64,000 nt of DNA. It comes from Acidobacteriota bacterium (lineage in GTDB: Bacteria > Acidobacteriota > Terriglobia > Acidiferrales > UBA7541). A program made the position numbers and the translations under genes. The DNA is taken from positions 120,799 to 184,798 of the forward strand of contig JABCZJ010000011.1 in NCBI GenBank assembly GCA_013289715.1, in the 5' to 3' direction. Within the stretch, counting starts at the first letter, position 1. Each line of letters begins with the position of its first letter. The notes beneath the pieces were generated by a model, which searched no databases, had not been told where the DNA came from, and saw only the letters and a program-made list of their open reading frames with translations. Below, piece after piece: positions 31,877 through 40,926 of this stretch.

Positions 31877-34800
31877 ATGAACGTTCAGAAAGTGCGCAGT
31901 ATCTTTCCCAGTACCTTAATCGCTTTGATTATCCTGCTATTTATCTTGTCAGTGTCTCTCTGCCCGGTCATCGACGCGCAGTCCACCGCGCTGCTCAATG
32001 GTACGGTCTCGGACGCCTCGGGCGCTGCCGTCCCGTCGGCAAAAGTCATCCTAAGGAACGCCGCAACCTCCGAGGAATGGAACACGCAAACCAATGGCGC
32101 GGGGCTGTATGTCTTCCCCTCGCTGCCGCCGGGCAATTATCAAATCACGGTTACGCAGGCCGGTTTTCAGACGCTGATCGTCACCGATCTCAGGCTGGAT
32201 GTCGCTACGTCCGTGACCAAAGACCTTCAATTATCCGTAGGCTCGGTCTCCCAACAGGTCCAAGTGACCACCGAAGCTCCCTTGATTGAAACTTCCACGA
32301 CCGGCGTCGGGCAAGTCATCAATTCCAAAACCGTGCAGGAAATCCCGTTGAATGGACGCCACTTCGTGGATCTGAACCTGCTCACTCCTGGCACTGTCAC
32401 GCCCCCAGCCAATGGTTTCCTCACCGCCCCGCTGCGCGGCCAAGGCTCGTTCGCCATCAATACCGCCGGCCAGCGGGAAGACACCACCAATTGGCTAGTT
32501 AACGGTATCAACTTGAATGATCCGGTGCAGAACCAGGTCACCTTCCAGCCACCTCTCGACACGCTGGAAGAATTCAAAGTGGATAACTCCACGTTCCCCG
32601 CGCAGTATGGCCGCAACGCCGGCGCCATCGTCAATATCGCCACGCGTTCCGGTACCAACGAGTACCACGGGGAAGCTTTCGAGTTTTTCCGCAACAACGC
32701 GCTCGATGCCCGCAACTATTTCAATGCGGTAGGTACGCCGCAGGCTCCCTTCAAACACAATGAGTTCGGCGGCGACTTCGGAGGCCCCATCAAGAAAAAT
32801 AAAGTCTTCTTCTTCCTGGCCTACGAGGGCATCCGTCAGCATCAAGGTCTCACCCTCGGCGCCATCGTGCCCAGCCAGAACCAGATCGCCACGGTTACCT
32901 CGCCAGCGGTTTTGAGCCTCTTAAAACTCATCCCCGCGGCGAACAACCAGGGATCGGACAAGACCGGGATTCCCGCGAACTTTAACGGCTTTAGCGGTGC
33001 GGCTCTTGCCAACGTCAGTCTGAACCAGGGCTCCGGAGATATCGACGTGCAGCTGCGCCAAAGTGACCAGCTGCATTTCTATTACGTCATGCAGAAGGAT
33101 CTCCGCGAGGAACCGACCCAGGGTGGCGCCGCTGCGGCCAATATCCCGGGCTTCGGCGATACCCGCAACGGCTTCCGTCAGCTCATGACCATTGGCGAAG
33201 ACCACGTTTTCAGTCCGTCGCTAGCGAACACCATCCGGCTGGGCTACAACCGCATTCACCTCATCTTTACGCCCACTGCATTGAATCCAGCGGATTTCGA
33301 TATCGGGCTGCCCCCCGGCGCGCCCGTGGGCGTCGGCATACCGAACATCAACGTCTCCGGCGACATGGATTTCGGCGGTCCCACGGCCGAACCACAAGGC
33401 CGCGGCGACACCACCGTCGTCGTCAACGACACGCTTAGCTGGCTGAAGGATCGTCACTCCATGGCCTTCGGCGGCGAAATCCGTCGCGCCTACAACAACA
33501 ACATCGCCGAAAACGTCGGCAGCTTCACCTATCCCACCATGACGGATTTCCTCGCCGATGAGGCGTCCGCCTTCACGGTCTTGCTCGGCGCTGGAAATGA
33601 CCGCATCCTGCAGCCGTCCTACGGTGTGTTCGCGCAAGATAGCTTCAAATGGCGGCCCAACTTCACCATCAATTTCGGCCTGCGCTACGAATGGGATTCC
33701 ACTCCATCCGAAGCCCTGGCCCGCTTCACCAATTTCGATCTCCCTACCGGCACGCTCATTCCCGCGTCCCATCCGTTTCACACCAACAACAAAAACTTCG
33801 AACCCCGCGTCGGCTTCGCCTGGGATCCCTTCAAGAATGGCAAGACTTCCATCCGCGCCGCCTATGCCATCCTGAGCCAGGACCCTACCACCAACATCGT
33901 CAGCCCTCTCAGCGGCAATCCGCCCTTCGCTGTGCCCGTCAGCGTCAACTCCGCGACGAACGCCATCACCCTGGAGAATCCTTCCGCCTCCATCGTCGGC
34001 CTCAGCCTCGGTCCCAGCGCGATCGATCCGAATTTCGACAATATGTACGCGCAGGATTGGAATCTCACCGTCGAACGCGAACTCACCCCTTCACTGGGGC
34101 TGGAGGTCGCCTATGTAGGTCTGAAGGCCACGCACCTGCAAATGACCGGCAACTTCAATCAACCGTTCGTGAGGGACGGTTTCTACATCGACACGCGCCC
34201 ATATACCACTCTGCCGCTCACCAGTGCGGTTCTCCCCGCCCAGTGCGCGGCTCCCAATCCACCGTGCGCCGTCGGCAATATCACTCGAATTTTCAGTCCG
34301 GGAAATTCCAATTACAACGCCCTGTGGGTCACGCTCAATAAACATCTTTCCCACGGCTTCCAGTTTCTGGCCGCCTACACCTACTCGCATTCCCTCGATT
34401 ACAGCTCGGTCAGTTCCGGCGATGCCGTTCCCGTTCAGAACGTTTACAATCCACGCGGCGATTACGCTTCCTCCGAATTCGACACGCGCAACCGGATCGT
34501 CGTCAGCGGCTTCTATCAGTTGCCGTTCCAAGGCAATCGCCTCGTCGCCGGATGGCAATTCGGCGTGGTGACCATGGCCCAGAACGGCAATCCAATTACG
34601 CCGCTCCTGATCATTGGTCCGGCGCCCGGCTCGTCACTCACCGTGCGGCCGGATCAACTGCGGGCCGTTTCCGGCACCGGCCGGCCCGCGCAGTTCTATA
34701 GCAACACACTGCTCTGCCAGCCGTTCGCTGCACCGTTCACCGGTGAAGCGCCAGCGATTCCTGACTGTGCCGATGTAACGAATCCCACCTATGCGGTTCC

Positions 34801-35149
34801 CTGCACGTTCAGCGCGACCCCCGAGAACCCGACTCCGGGAGCCCCGGGCAACAACGTCTATCCGATCGTCCCCGGAAGTTGCCATCCCGGAAGCGCCGGA
34901 CGCGATTCTCTGCCTGGCCCGGCCTTTGTCAACACCGACTTCTCCATCGTAAAGAACACGAAAATCACGGAGCGGTTCAACCTGCAATTCCGCACCGAGA
35001 TGTTCGACGTTTTCAACCATCCCAACTTCGGCGACCCCGTCAACACCGTAACCAGCTCCGCGTTCGGCAAGATTCTCAGCACGCGGTTCCCCGTGGGCGA
35101 CTTCGGCTCCGCACGGCAGATTCAATTTGCCTTGAAGCTGCTGTTTTAG
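31877..35149 (+). CDS. Oar-like TonB-dependent receptor with carboxypeptidase-regulatory domain
   Basis: The product is 1090 aa from ATG 31877 (ribosome binding site AGGAGGAG). The signal peptide is residues 1-34. A CarboxypepD_reg-like Ig domain follows (LNGTVSDASGAAVPSAKVIL, GLYVFPSLPPGNYQITV, about residues 38-115). Next is a plug (EIPLNGRHFVDLNLLTPGTV, LDTLEEFKVDNSTFPAQYGR, NAGAIVNIATRSGTNEYHGE) and a large beta-barrel ending ...QFALKLLF with the C-terminal Phe of outer-membrane proteins. It is typical of the expanded receptor families of acidobacteria, probably for glycans or peptides. A rho-independent terminator follows. Confidence 0.88.
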   Translation: MNVQKVRSIFPSTLIALIILLFILSVSLCPVIDAQSTALLNGTVSDASGAAVPSAKVILRNAATSEEWNTQTNGAGLYVFPSLPPGNYQITVTQAGFQTLIVTDLRLDVATSVTKDLQLSVGSVSQQVQVTTEAPLIETSTTGVGQVINSKTVQEIPLNGRHFVDLNLLTPGTVTPPANGFLTAPLRGQGSFAINTAGQREDTTNWLVNGINLNDPVQNQVTFQPPLDTLEEFKVDNSTFPAQYGRNAGAIVNIATRSGTNEYHGEAFEFFRNNALDARNYFNAVGTPQAPFKHNEFGGDFGGPIKKNKVFFFLAYEGIRQHQGLTLGAIVPSQNQIATVTSPAVLSLLKLIPAANNQGSDKTGIPANFNGFSGAALANVSLNQGSGDIDVQLRQSDQLHFYYVMQKDLREEPTQGGAAAANIPGFGDTRNGFRQLMTIGEDHVFSPSLANTIRLGYNRIHLIFTPTALNPADFDIGLPPGAPVGVGIPNINVSGDMDFGGPTAEPQGRGDTTVVVNDTLSWLKDRHSMAFGGEIRRAYNNNIAENVGSFTYPTMTDFLADEASAFTVLLGAGNDRILQPSYGVFAQDSFKWRPNFTINFGLRYEWDSTPSEALARFTNFDLPTGTLIPASHPFHTNNKNFEPRVGFAWDPFKNGKTSIRAAYAILSQDPTTNIVSPLSGNPPFAVPVSVNSATNAITLENPSASIVGLSLGPSAIDPNFDNMYAQDWNLTVERELTPSLGLEVAYVGLKATHLQMTGNFNQPFVRDGFYIDTRPYTTLPLTSAVLPAQCAAPNPPCAVGNITRIFSPGNSNYNALWVTLNKHLSHGFQFLAAYTYSHSLDYSSVSSGDAVPVQNVYNPRGDYASSEFDTRNRIVVSGFYQLPFQGNRLVAGWQFGVVTMAQNGNPITPLLIIGPAPGSSLTVRPDQLRAVSGTGRPAQFYSNTLLCQPFAAPFTGEAPAIPDCADVTNPTYAVPCTFSATPENPTPGAPGNNVYPIVPGSCHPGSAGRDSLPGPAFVNTDFSIVKNTKITERFNLQFRTEMFDVFNHPNFGDPVNTVTSSAFGKILSTRFPVGDFGSARQIQFALKLLF

Positions 35150-35170
35150 CTGGAACTCGAAGCCACAAAG

Positions 35171-35193
35171 AAGGGCGGGCCCCCCGCCCTTTT
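35171..35193 (+). terminator. rho-independent terminator
   Basis: Stem AAGGGCGGG / CCCGCCCTT with a 3-nt loop and a short T run, 22 bp after the receptor stop. Confidence 0.6.
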
Positions 35194-35239
35194 CCCGCGT
35201 AATTATTTGGTTTCCCCAATTCACTCGGCAGCATCACGC

Positions 35240-35647
35240 TCACCAGATCCTCTGCACCGTTCTTGCGCGCCGAATCGCACGGTCAGCGCTAAGCAACGAT
35301 AGACCCCCGACCAACGCCGTCGCTCCGATCCTGCGATCGGCTGGATCTTTGGCATAGCTTGCGGGAAATCCCATGGCGCGCGCGTAGGCCCTGCCACGGA
35401 TGGGTAGAACGACGAAACCTGACTCGACTTCCTCGAGGAAAGATTCCAAGGTGACGTCGAGTCGAATGCGCCCCTTGCTCGCGAGTGTCGCGAACTCCAG
35501 CAAGCTGATATCGCAGATCGCCAGGCCGTCCGCATTCTTGCGCGCCTCGGCAATGGCGGCCCTGGCCCGCGTGGAGATCTGCTTTTGGTCGAACGCCGGC
35601 CAGACCACTACGTGCGTGTCCAGCGGAATCGCTTGAGCTCGCCCCAT
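35240..35647 (-). CDS. VapC-type PIN-domain toxin
   Basis: The product is 135 aa. IPLDTHVVVW gives the first Asp (about residue 10) and ICDISLLEFATLAS the Glu. YAKDPADRRIGATAL gives the central Asp and LLSADRAIRR the fourth. All four acidic positions are present, so it should be an active Mg-dependent RNase. The start overlaps the upstream antitoxin gene by 40 bp. Confidence 0.85.
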   Translation of the reverse strand: MGRAQAIPLDTHVVVWPAFDQKQISTRARAAIAEARKNADGLAICDISLLEFATLASKGRIRLDVTLESFLEEVESGFVVLPIRGRAYARAMGFPASYAKDPADRRIGATALVGGLSLLSADRAIRRARTVQRIW

Positions 35648-35862
35648 TCTTCCGCGGAAATCACCGGCGAAACCACATCTGCTGTGACGCTGCCCTTGCC
35701 CTTCATGAAATTATAGATTTCATCCGTCCCGGCGCTCGCCGGCACCGGCTTCGCGACCGGCTTACCACGCTTGGTAATCACCGCCGTTTCCTGCTTGGCT
35801 TGCACCTCTTCTATTACCGCCAGACATTTGGTCTTGAACGGACCTGCCGCCATGGTCTTCAT
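35608..35862 (-). CDS. Phd/VapB-type antitoxin
   Basis: About 84 aa from ATG 35862. The Phd/YefM-like N-terminus reads AAGPFKTKCLAVIEEVQAKQ, then ETAVITKRGKPVAKPVPA, with an acidic tail reaching ISAEEWGELK. Relatives normally stop about here; this frame runs seven residues further and overlaps the toxin start, so translational coupling is likely. It is distinct in sequence from the antitoxin at 19683-19913. Confidence 0.8.
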   Translation of the reverse strand: MKTMAAGPFKTKCLAVIEEVQAKQETAVITKRGKPVAKPVPASAGTDEIYNFMKGKGSVTADVVSPVISAEEWGELKRFRWTRT

Positions 35863-36339
35863 GTCGCACTGCTGAAACAACTACGGTCGCTACACCATGG
35901 TCATCGACAGCACGCTGGCCGAGAGGCTCTGTTGTCCTTTTCCATCTCCGTCTTTCTACGAATATCGCTGCGAATCCGGATGTGTTAACGCCGGTCGGGA
36001 CACTACTGACGCCTCCAAAGGACGCCACATGTTTCAGCTGGCCCGGGTTCACAGTTCCACCCTCCCCGCGCGCCTCCTTTCAAGCTCAAATCAATCGCTA
36101 GCGAAACAAAATCGAAAGCCATTGCAAGTCATTGAAAACAATCACCAGCGAACCAAATCAATCGCCAGTTTTTGTCGCCTTTTGGCTGCTCCGCGACACC
36201 TCCTGCCGCCGATTTGCCCGTCACGATTCGCATGTCACCAACCACAAGTCCCGAAATCCCCGCGCGCTAGCGTTGCCATTCTCCCCGTGTTACTTTTTCG
36301 ATGGCACCCGGCGCTTACGCCCACGGGAGAGTTTAAAGT
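35863..36339 (+). other. intergenic region
   Basis: About 480 bp between the toxin-antitoxin pair and the peptidase gene. The only structure I see is a loose repetition of AATCAATCGC-like words near 36090-36170. The ribosome binding site of the peptidase (GGGAGAG) is at its right end. Confidence 0.4.
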
Positions 36340-38043
36340 ATGACCGGCTCGAGTTTCTGCAATCGGTTGGCACAACTCACTGTATTTCTGATGTTTGTAG
36401 CCGCGGGCGCCTCGGTTCAAGCGAGTCCCCAGGCCACCACTCCGTCAACTTCGCAACCCGCGGCGGCAACCGCAACACCGCCGGCGCCAGCCGCTCCGAC
36501 GCGGGCGAACGCTTTGCGCGGCGCCTACGGTCCATACCGCGTAAACAACGATCTGCTCTCCTACCACCTGGATGTGCGCGTCGATCCGGAGAAGCAAACC
36601 ATCAGCGGCAAGAACTCCATTCGCTTCAAGATGCTTCAGGACGGAACGCGCATCCAGCTCGACCTGCATCCCGCTCTCGACATAGACAAAATTCTTCTCG
36701 GCGCGGCTCCGCTCCGATACGTCCGCGATTCCGGCGCAGTGTTTGTGGACTTCCCGGACACGTTGCACGCCGGGCAGGAATACACGATTGATTTTTATTA
36801 CTCCGGACATCCGCTGCAGACGGCCCGCTTCGGCGGTTTCACGTTCGGCAAAGATCCTGCCGGCCGTCCGTGGATTTACACCGCATGCGAGGACATTGGC
36901 GCGAGTGTCTGGTGGCCGAACAAAGATCAGTGGCGCGATGAAGTCGAGAACATGCAGATCAGCGTCGCGATTCCCAACGGCCTCGTGGATGTCTCGAATG
37001 GAAAATTCATGGGCAAGACCGATCTGGGCGACGGCTACACGCGCTGGGACTGGCTGGTGCAATATCCCATCAACAATTACGACGTATCGCTCAACATCGG
37101 CAACTACGTGCACTTTTCCGATCATCTGGGCGACCTGCCGCTGGATTTCTACGTGCTGCCCGAAGATCTGGACAAAGCGAAAAAACAATTCGTGCAGGCC
37201 AAAGGCATGATCGAGGCCTACCAACATTATTTTGGCGAGTATCCCTTCCAGAAGGACGGCTACAAGCTCATCGAAGTGCCCTACTCCGGCATGGAGCATC
37301 AGAGCGCGGTCACCTACGGCAATCACTTCAGCAACGGATACCTGGGCCGCGACTGGACCGGCGTGGGTGTCAGCCCGAAATTCGATTTCATCATCATCCA
37401 CGAAAGCGGGCACGAGTGGTTTGGCAACAGTGTCTCGGCCGCGGACCGCTCGGACATGTGGATCCACGAAGGCTGGACCACGTATCTGGAAGTTCTCTAC
37501 GTCGAATACACTTTCGGGCACGAAGACGCGATCAAGTACGTCAACGGTTACAGGTCAAAGGTGCAGAACCGGGAGCCGATCATTGCCGAGCGCGGCATCG
37601 CCGCCACGCCGCCGCAGGACATGTATTTCAAGGGTGCGCTTTTCTTGAATACCCTGCGCAGCGTGGTGAACGATGATGCGCGCTGGTTCGCGTTGATCCA
37701 CGATTTTTACCAACATTTTAAATATCAGAACATCATGACCGAAGATGTGGTGGCATATTTCAACCAGCAGACCGGAATGGATCTAACGCCACTGTTCGAT
37801 CAGTATCTGCGCCACACCGCAATTCCCACGCTCGAGCTGAAATTCAACGAAGCGGACGGCACGGTGGACTATCGCTGGCAAGCGGACGAACCCGATTTCG
37901 CCATGCCCATTCGCGTGGGAAAGAAAACCGACTGGCAAATTATTCAGCCCACAACTTACTGGCAGACGCTGAAGACCCCGCTGAAGAAAAACGAATTCGA
38001 CGTGGCCACCGATCTATATTTCGTCAACGTCTCGAAAGAATAG
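36340..38043 (+). CDS. secreted M1-family (gluzincin) aminopeptidase
   Basis: The product is 567 aa. A signal peptide (residues 1-28) and a Pro/Ala/Thr linker precede the M1 fold. The N-terminal beta domain has SYHLDVRVDPEKQTISGKNS. The substrate motif PYSGMEHQSAV replaces GAMEN. The zinc site is HESGHEWFGN (His354, Glu355, His358) with the third ligand Glu377 in WIHEGWTTYLE, which is 18 residues after His358 as in the family. It lacks the long helical C-terminal domain of PepN and matches shorter bacterial secreted M1 peptidases. It probably trims peptides in the periplasm. Confidence 0.9.
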   Translation: MTGSSFCNRLAQLTVFLMFVAAGASVQASPQATTPSTSQPAAATATPPAPAAPTRANALRGAYGPYRVNNDLLSYHLDVRVDPEKQTISGKNSIRFKMLQDGTRIQLDLHPALDIDKILLGAAPLRYVRDSGAVFVDFPDTLHAGQEYTIDFYYSGHPLQTARFGGFTFGKDPAGRPWIYTACEDIGASVWWPNKDQWRDEVENMQISVAIPNGLVDVSNGKFMGKTDLGDGYTRWDWLVQYPINNYDVSLNIGNYVHFSDHLGDLPLDFYVLPEDLDKAKKQFVQAKGMIEAYQHYFGEYPFQKDGYKLIEVPYSGMEHQSAVTYGNHFSNGYLGRDWTGVGVSPKFDFIIIHESGHEWFGNSVSAADRSDMWIHEGWTTYLEVLYVEYTFGHEDAIKYVNGYRSKVQNREPIIAERGIAATPPQDMYFKGALFLNTLRSVVNDDARWFALIHDFYQHFKYQNIMTEDVVAYFNQQTGMDLTPLFDQYLRHTAIPTLELKFNEADGTVDYRWQADEPDFAMPIRVGKKTDWQIIQPTTYWQTLKTPLKKNEFDVATDLYFVNVSKE

Positions 38044-38268
38044 CTTCGGTTGCTTGGGCAGAAACGCGCGCCGGCCGAGCGTTTGAATTGGTTTAGGTAG
38101 GGGCCAGCTTTAGCTGGGCGCGGTTGCAGTCACCTTTGACTTTGTAGCGGCCGGTTCGGTTTCATCGAACCGGGCAGCCGTTGGCTTTGGTTTCGCTGCG
38201 TTCTCCGCGCGCCTCTGCGCTAATCCTTCGTCGTTACCACTGCCGTCGCGCGTGCGAGGAAACCAAAA

Positions 38269-40128
38269 TCAGTGTCCGAGAAACTTTTCCAGCTTGTTTA
38301 ACTCCGCGTCCGCTTGCTCCATGTATTTCTGTGCATTCTGCACATCGCCATGTTGCAGCGCGCGTTGCGCTAGCCCCAGCTCGTTGCTTGCGTTCTGCTG
38401 CGATGCAGCGACGTCCGCGCCGGGCTGCTGCGGCAATGCCGCGATGCGTGCGTTCGCCTTGTTGTCGCGCGCCTCAAGCTCGTCGAACTCCTCGTGCTCC
38501 AATGCCGCGAGCTGCGCGAGGGAAGCCACGGTCTTCCGCGTGGACTGCTCCGCTGCGTGACGGTCCGGTTGCGCGGGAGTCGCAGGTTGCGCCGCGGGAA
38601 CTGGCTGCTGAGCCACGCTGGGCTGTGGCGTGCTCGGTTGCAGCGCGACTGGCTGCGTCACAGCCTGCTGCGGCATGCCCTGTTGCGGCGGCGAAGGATT
38701 CTTCGCGACCGGTGGCGGAGGCGAGCGCCGTTTCGCGCTCGCATCAATCGCCGGTTTGCTGGGAGCTGAGTCTGCTGCGGGGACAGCCGGCGTTCTAGAC
38801 ACGACCGACGCAGGCGTCGCATCCGCTGAAGGCGTCGCGGCAGCGGGCGCAGGATTGTCCGCAGGCGCAGTTGCGGAGCTATCCGACGGGCGCGAATCCA
38901 TCCAGCGCTTCGCGCCGAACGCCGCAGCAACCAACACCAAGATCACGGCTACTGCGCTGAGAGCCAGGTACAGCCCACGACGATTGCCGGCGCTCGCTTG
39001 CGCCACCGCCGGTGCAGCCGCTGCCATCGCAACCTGCGGTGGCGGATATTGATGTGCCGAACCAGAGAGCGGAATCGTCGGCGCCAGCGGCACCGACGAT
39101 GGAGTAGGCGAGAACGGCGGCGCCGCAACGGGCTGCGCTGTAATAGGACGAGCCGTAACCGGACGCGCCGTGATTGGCTGCTGCGCGACGGGCCGCGCGG
39201 TCACCGAACGCGGAGTGCTCGGCCGCACAGGATAAGGTGTCTGCTGCGCCGACATGTCGAGCGTTGACTCCGGAATCTCCGGCGCAAACGGAGTCGGTTC
39301 ACCGAGCACCGGTGCGACGCTGCGCAGGGCGCCGCGCATCGCGTCGGCGGTCTGGAAACGCTGCGCGGGATTCTTGGCCATCGCCATCAGGATCAGCTGG
39401 TTCAGCCCGGGCGGAACATCCAGCTTCAAGTCAATCGGCGGCGTCGGCGGCACTTGCAGATGCGCTTGCATCACTTCGAAGTTGTTGTCGCTCACGTAGG
39501 GGCGCTGGCCGGTGATGGTCTCATACAATGAGACGCCCACGGAATAAAGGTCGGAGCGACCGTCGAGAGGTTCGCAGCGAACTTGTTCGGGTGACATGTA
39601 GGCGACGGAGCCGAGCGTCGTGCCGGTCATCGTGAGGCCCATATCGTTGCCGGAGCGCGCGATGCCGAAGTCCATCAACTTAACGACGCCGTAGGGAGCG
39701 AGCATGATGTTGGCGGGCTTGATGTCGCGATGCACGATTCTTTGCGAGTGCGCGCAGGAGAGCGCGGCGAGCACTTGGTCGAAGCACGCGAGCGCGTCCG
39801 CGTAGCGCATGTCACCTTGTTGCAGGCGGGAGGCGAGCGTGGTGCCTTCGACGTACTCCATGATCATCACCAGTTGATTGCCGATGGTAAGCGCGGTGCG
39901 CAGCTCTGCGATATTGGGATGATGCAGGCTGGCGAGAACTTTGATCTCGCGTAAGAAACGGTCCGCGAGTTCCTGCTGCTCGGAAAGATCGGGCAACAGA
40001 ACCTTCATGGCCTCGACGCGATCGGAAAGCGTATTGCGAACTTTGTAGACCTTCCCCATACCTCCGGCTCCCAGAGTGCCGAGGATGAGATAGTCGCCTT
40101 TCCGTGCGCCAGTGACGTCGTCGGTCAT
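38269..40128 (-). CDS. membrane Ser/Thr protein kinase (PknB-like) with a periplasmic coiled-coil tail
   Basis: The product is 619 aa. The kinase domain is residues about 12-270: glycine loop LGAGGMGKVY, catalytic Lys in EAMKVL, HRDIKPANIML (catalytic loop), LMDFGIAR (DFG), and GSVAYMSPEQ (activation-segment end). A Pro/Thr/Ala-rich juxtamembrane stretch with repeated ARPVTARPITAQPV follows, then one transmembrane helix (LYLALSAVAVILVLVAAAFG). After a second low-complexity Pro/Ala stretch, the C-terminus is a predicted helical segment (AQLAALEHEEFDELEARDNK ... MEQADAELNKLEKFLGH). There are no PASTA repeats. The ligand is unknown. Confidence 0.9.
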   Translation of the reverse strand: MTDDVTGARKGDYLILGTLGAGGMGKVYKVRNTLSDRVEAMKVLLPDLSEQQELADRFLREIKVLASLHHPNIAELRTALTIGNQLVMIMEYVEGTTLASRLQQGDMRYADALACFDQVLAALSCAHSQRIVHRDIKPANIMLAPYGVVKLMDFGIARSGNDMGLTMTGTTLGSVAYMSPEQVRCEPLDGRSDLYSVGVSLYETITGQRPYVSDNNFEVMQAHLQVPPTPPIDLKLDVPPGLNQLILMAMAKNPAQRFQTADAMRGALRSVAPVLGEPTPFAPEIPESTLDMSAQQTPYPVRPSTPRSVTARPVAQQPITARPVTARPITAQPVAAPPFSPTPSSVPLAPTIPLSGSAHQYPPPQVAMAAAAPAVAQASAGNRRGLYLALSAVAVILVLVAAAFGAKRWMDSRPSDSSATAPADNPAPAAATPSADATPASVVSRTPAVPAADSAPSKPAIDASAKRRSPPPPVAKNPSPPQQGMPQQAVTQPVALQPSTPQPSVAQQPVPAAQPATPAQPDRHAAEQSTRKTVASLAQLAALEHEEFDELEARDNKANARIAALPQQPGADVAASQQNASNELGLAQRALQHGDVQNAQKYMEQADAELNKLEKFLGH

Positions 40129-40926
40129 TTGGCCTCTGCCGGTCCGAGAGCGATTGCTGGAGAAAGCCCGAAAGCTGCCGACATTCTACGACATTTGCGC
40201 CAGAGTGAAAGGGCATGCTGAACAGGAGCGTCGCCTAGCGCTGCTGGATCGGCGAAGCTGGCGAATGGCGAACCTGCGTGATTTTCCGAGCTTGACAGAG
40301 GCGCGCGGCGGGCCTATGTTCTTGCACAACAGGCTATCATTCGCACCGGAAGTAGCGGGTAAACTGCCTCTGCAAGGTTTGTGCGTGAGGGCTGGTAAAA
40401 GTGCGCCGGTTGTTGTGGTCTTCTCTCACCGCCCGGCAGGGTGTTCTCGGCGGCTCCGGAAGACTGAGTTCAACCTCATAAGGTTGGTAATGCGGCTGCG
40501 GTGAATGGCCGATTTCCCAGGCTATATCATCAAGAATGCGGCCAATGCCTGCGACGTGGTGCCAAACTTTTCACGGAACGCCCGGACCGGAATCAGCGGG
40601 CGAGCCGGTATTCCTCCCCGGGAATGACGGTTTTTCATATGCTTTTGCGCAATGCGAGGTGGAGGACCATTCCGGCACGAGCCGGCGCGGCGTTCATGTG
40701 GAGCAAACCCATCATTCTCTCAGCAGTATGGAATCCTTCAGGCTCGTGGTGGCACAACTGCTGACAAAGGTACGTGCTGCAGTTCGTGCTATCCAGTTCG
40801 GTTGATGTCGTGGGGTAACAGGTTGGGGAAGCCTGTACGGGGAAGAAGCCAGGGAATTCTCACAGAGATCATGCGTTCTCGGCGGTAGGGTGACATACAG
40901 AATTTCACACGAAGAGGAGAGTTACG
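40129..40926 (+). other. gene-free stretch upstream of the Thr-rich protein
   Basis: About 800 bp. Several open frames are present on the plus strand (for example 40112-40504 and 40501-40764), but they overlap each other in different frames and lack ribosome binding sites or motifs. I see nothing else except the ribosome binding site GAGGAGAG before 40927. Confidence 0.4.
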
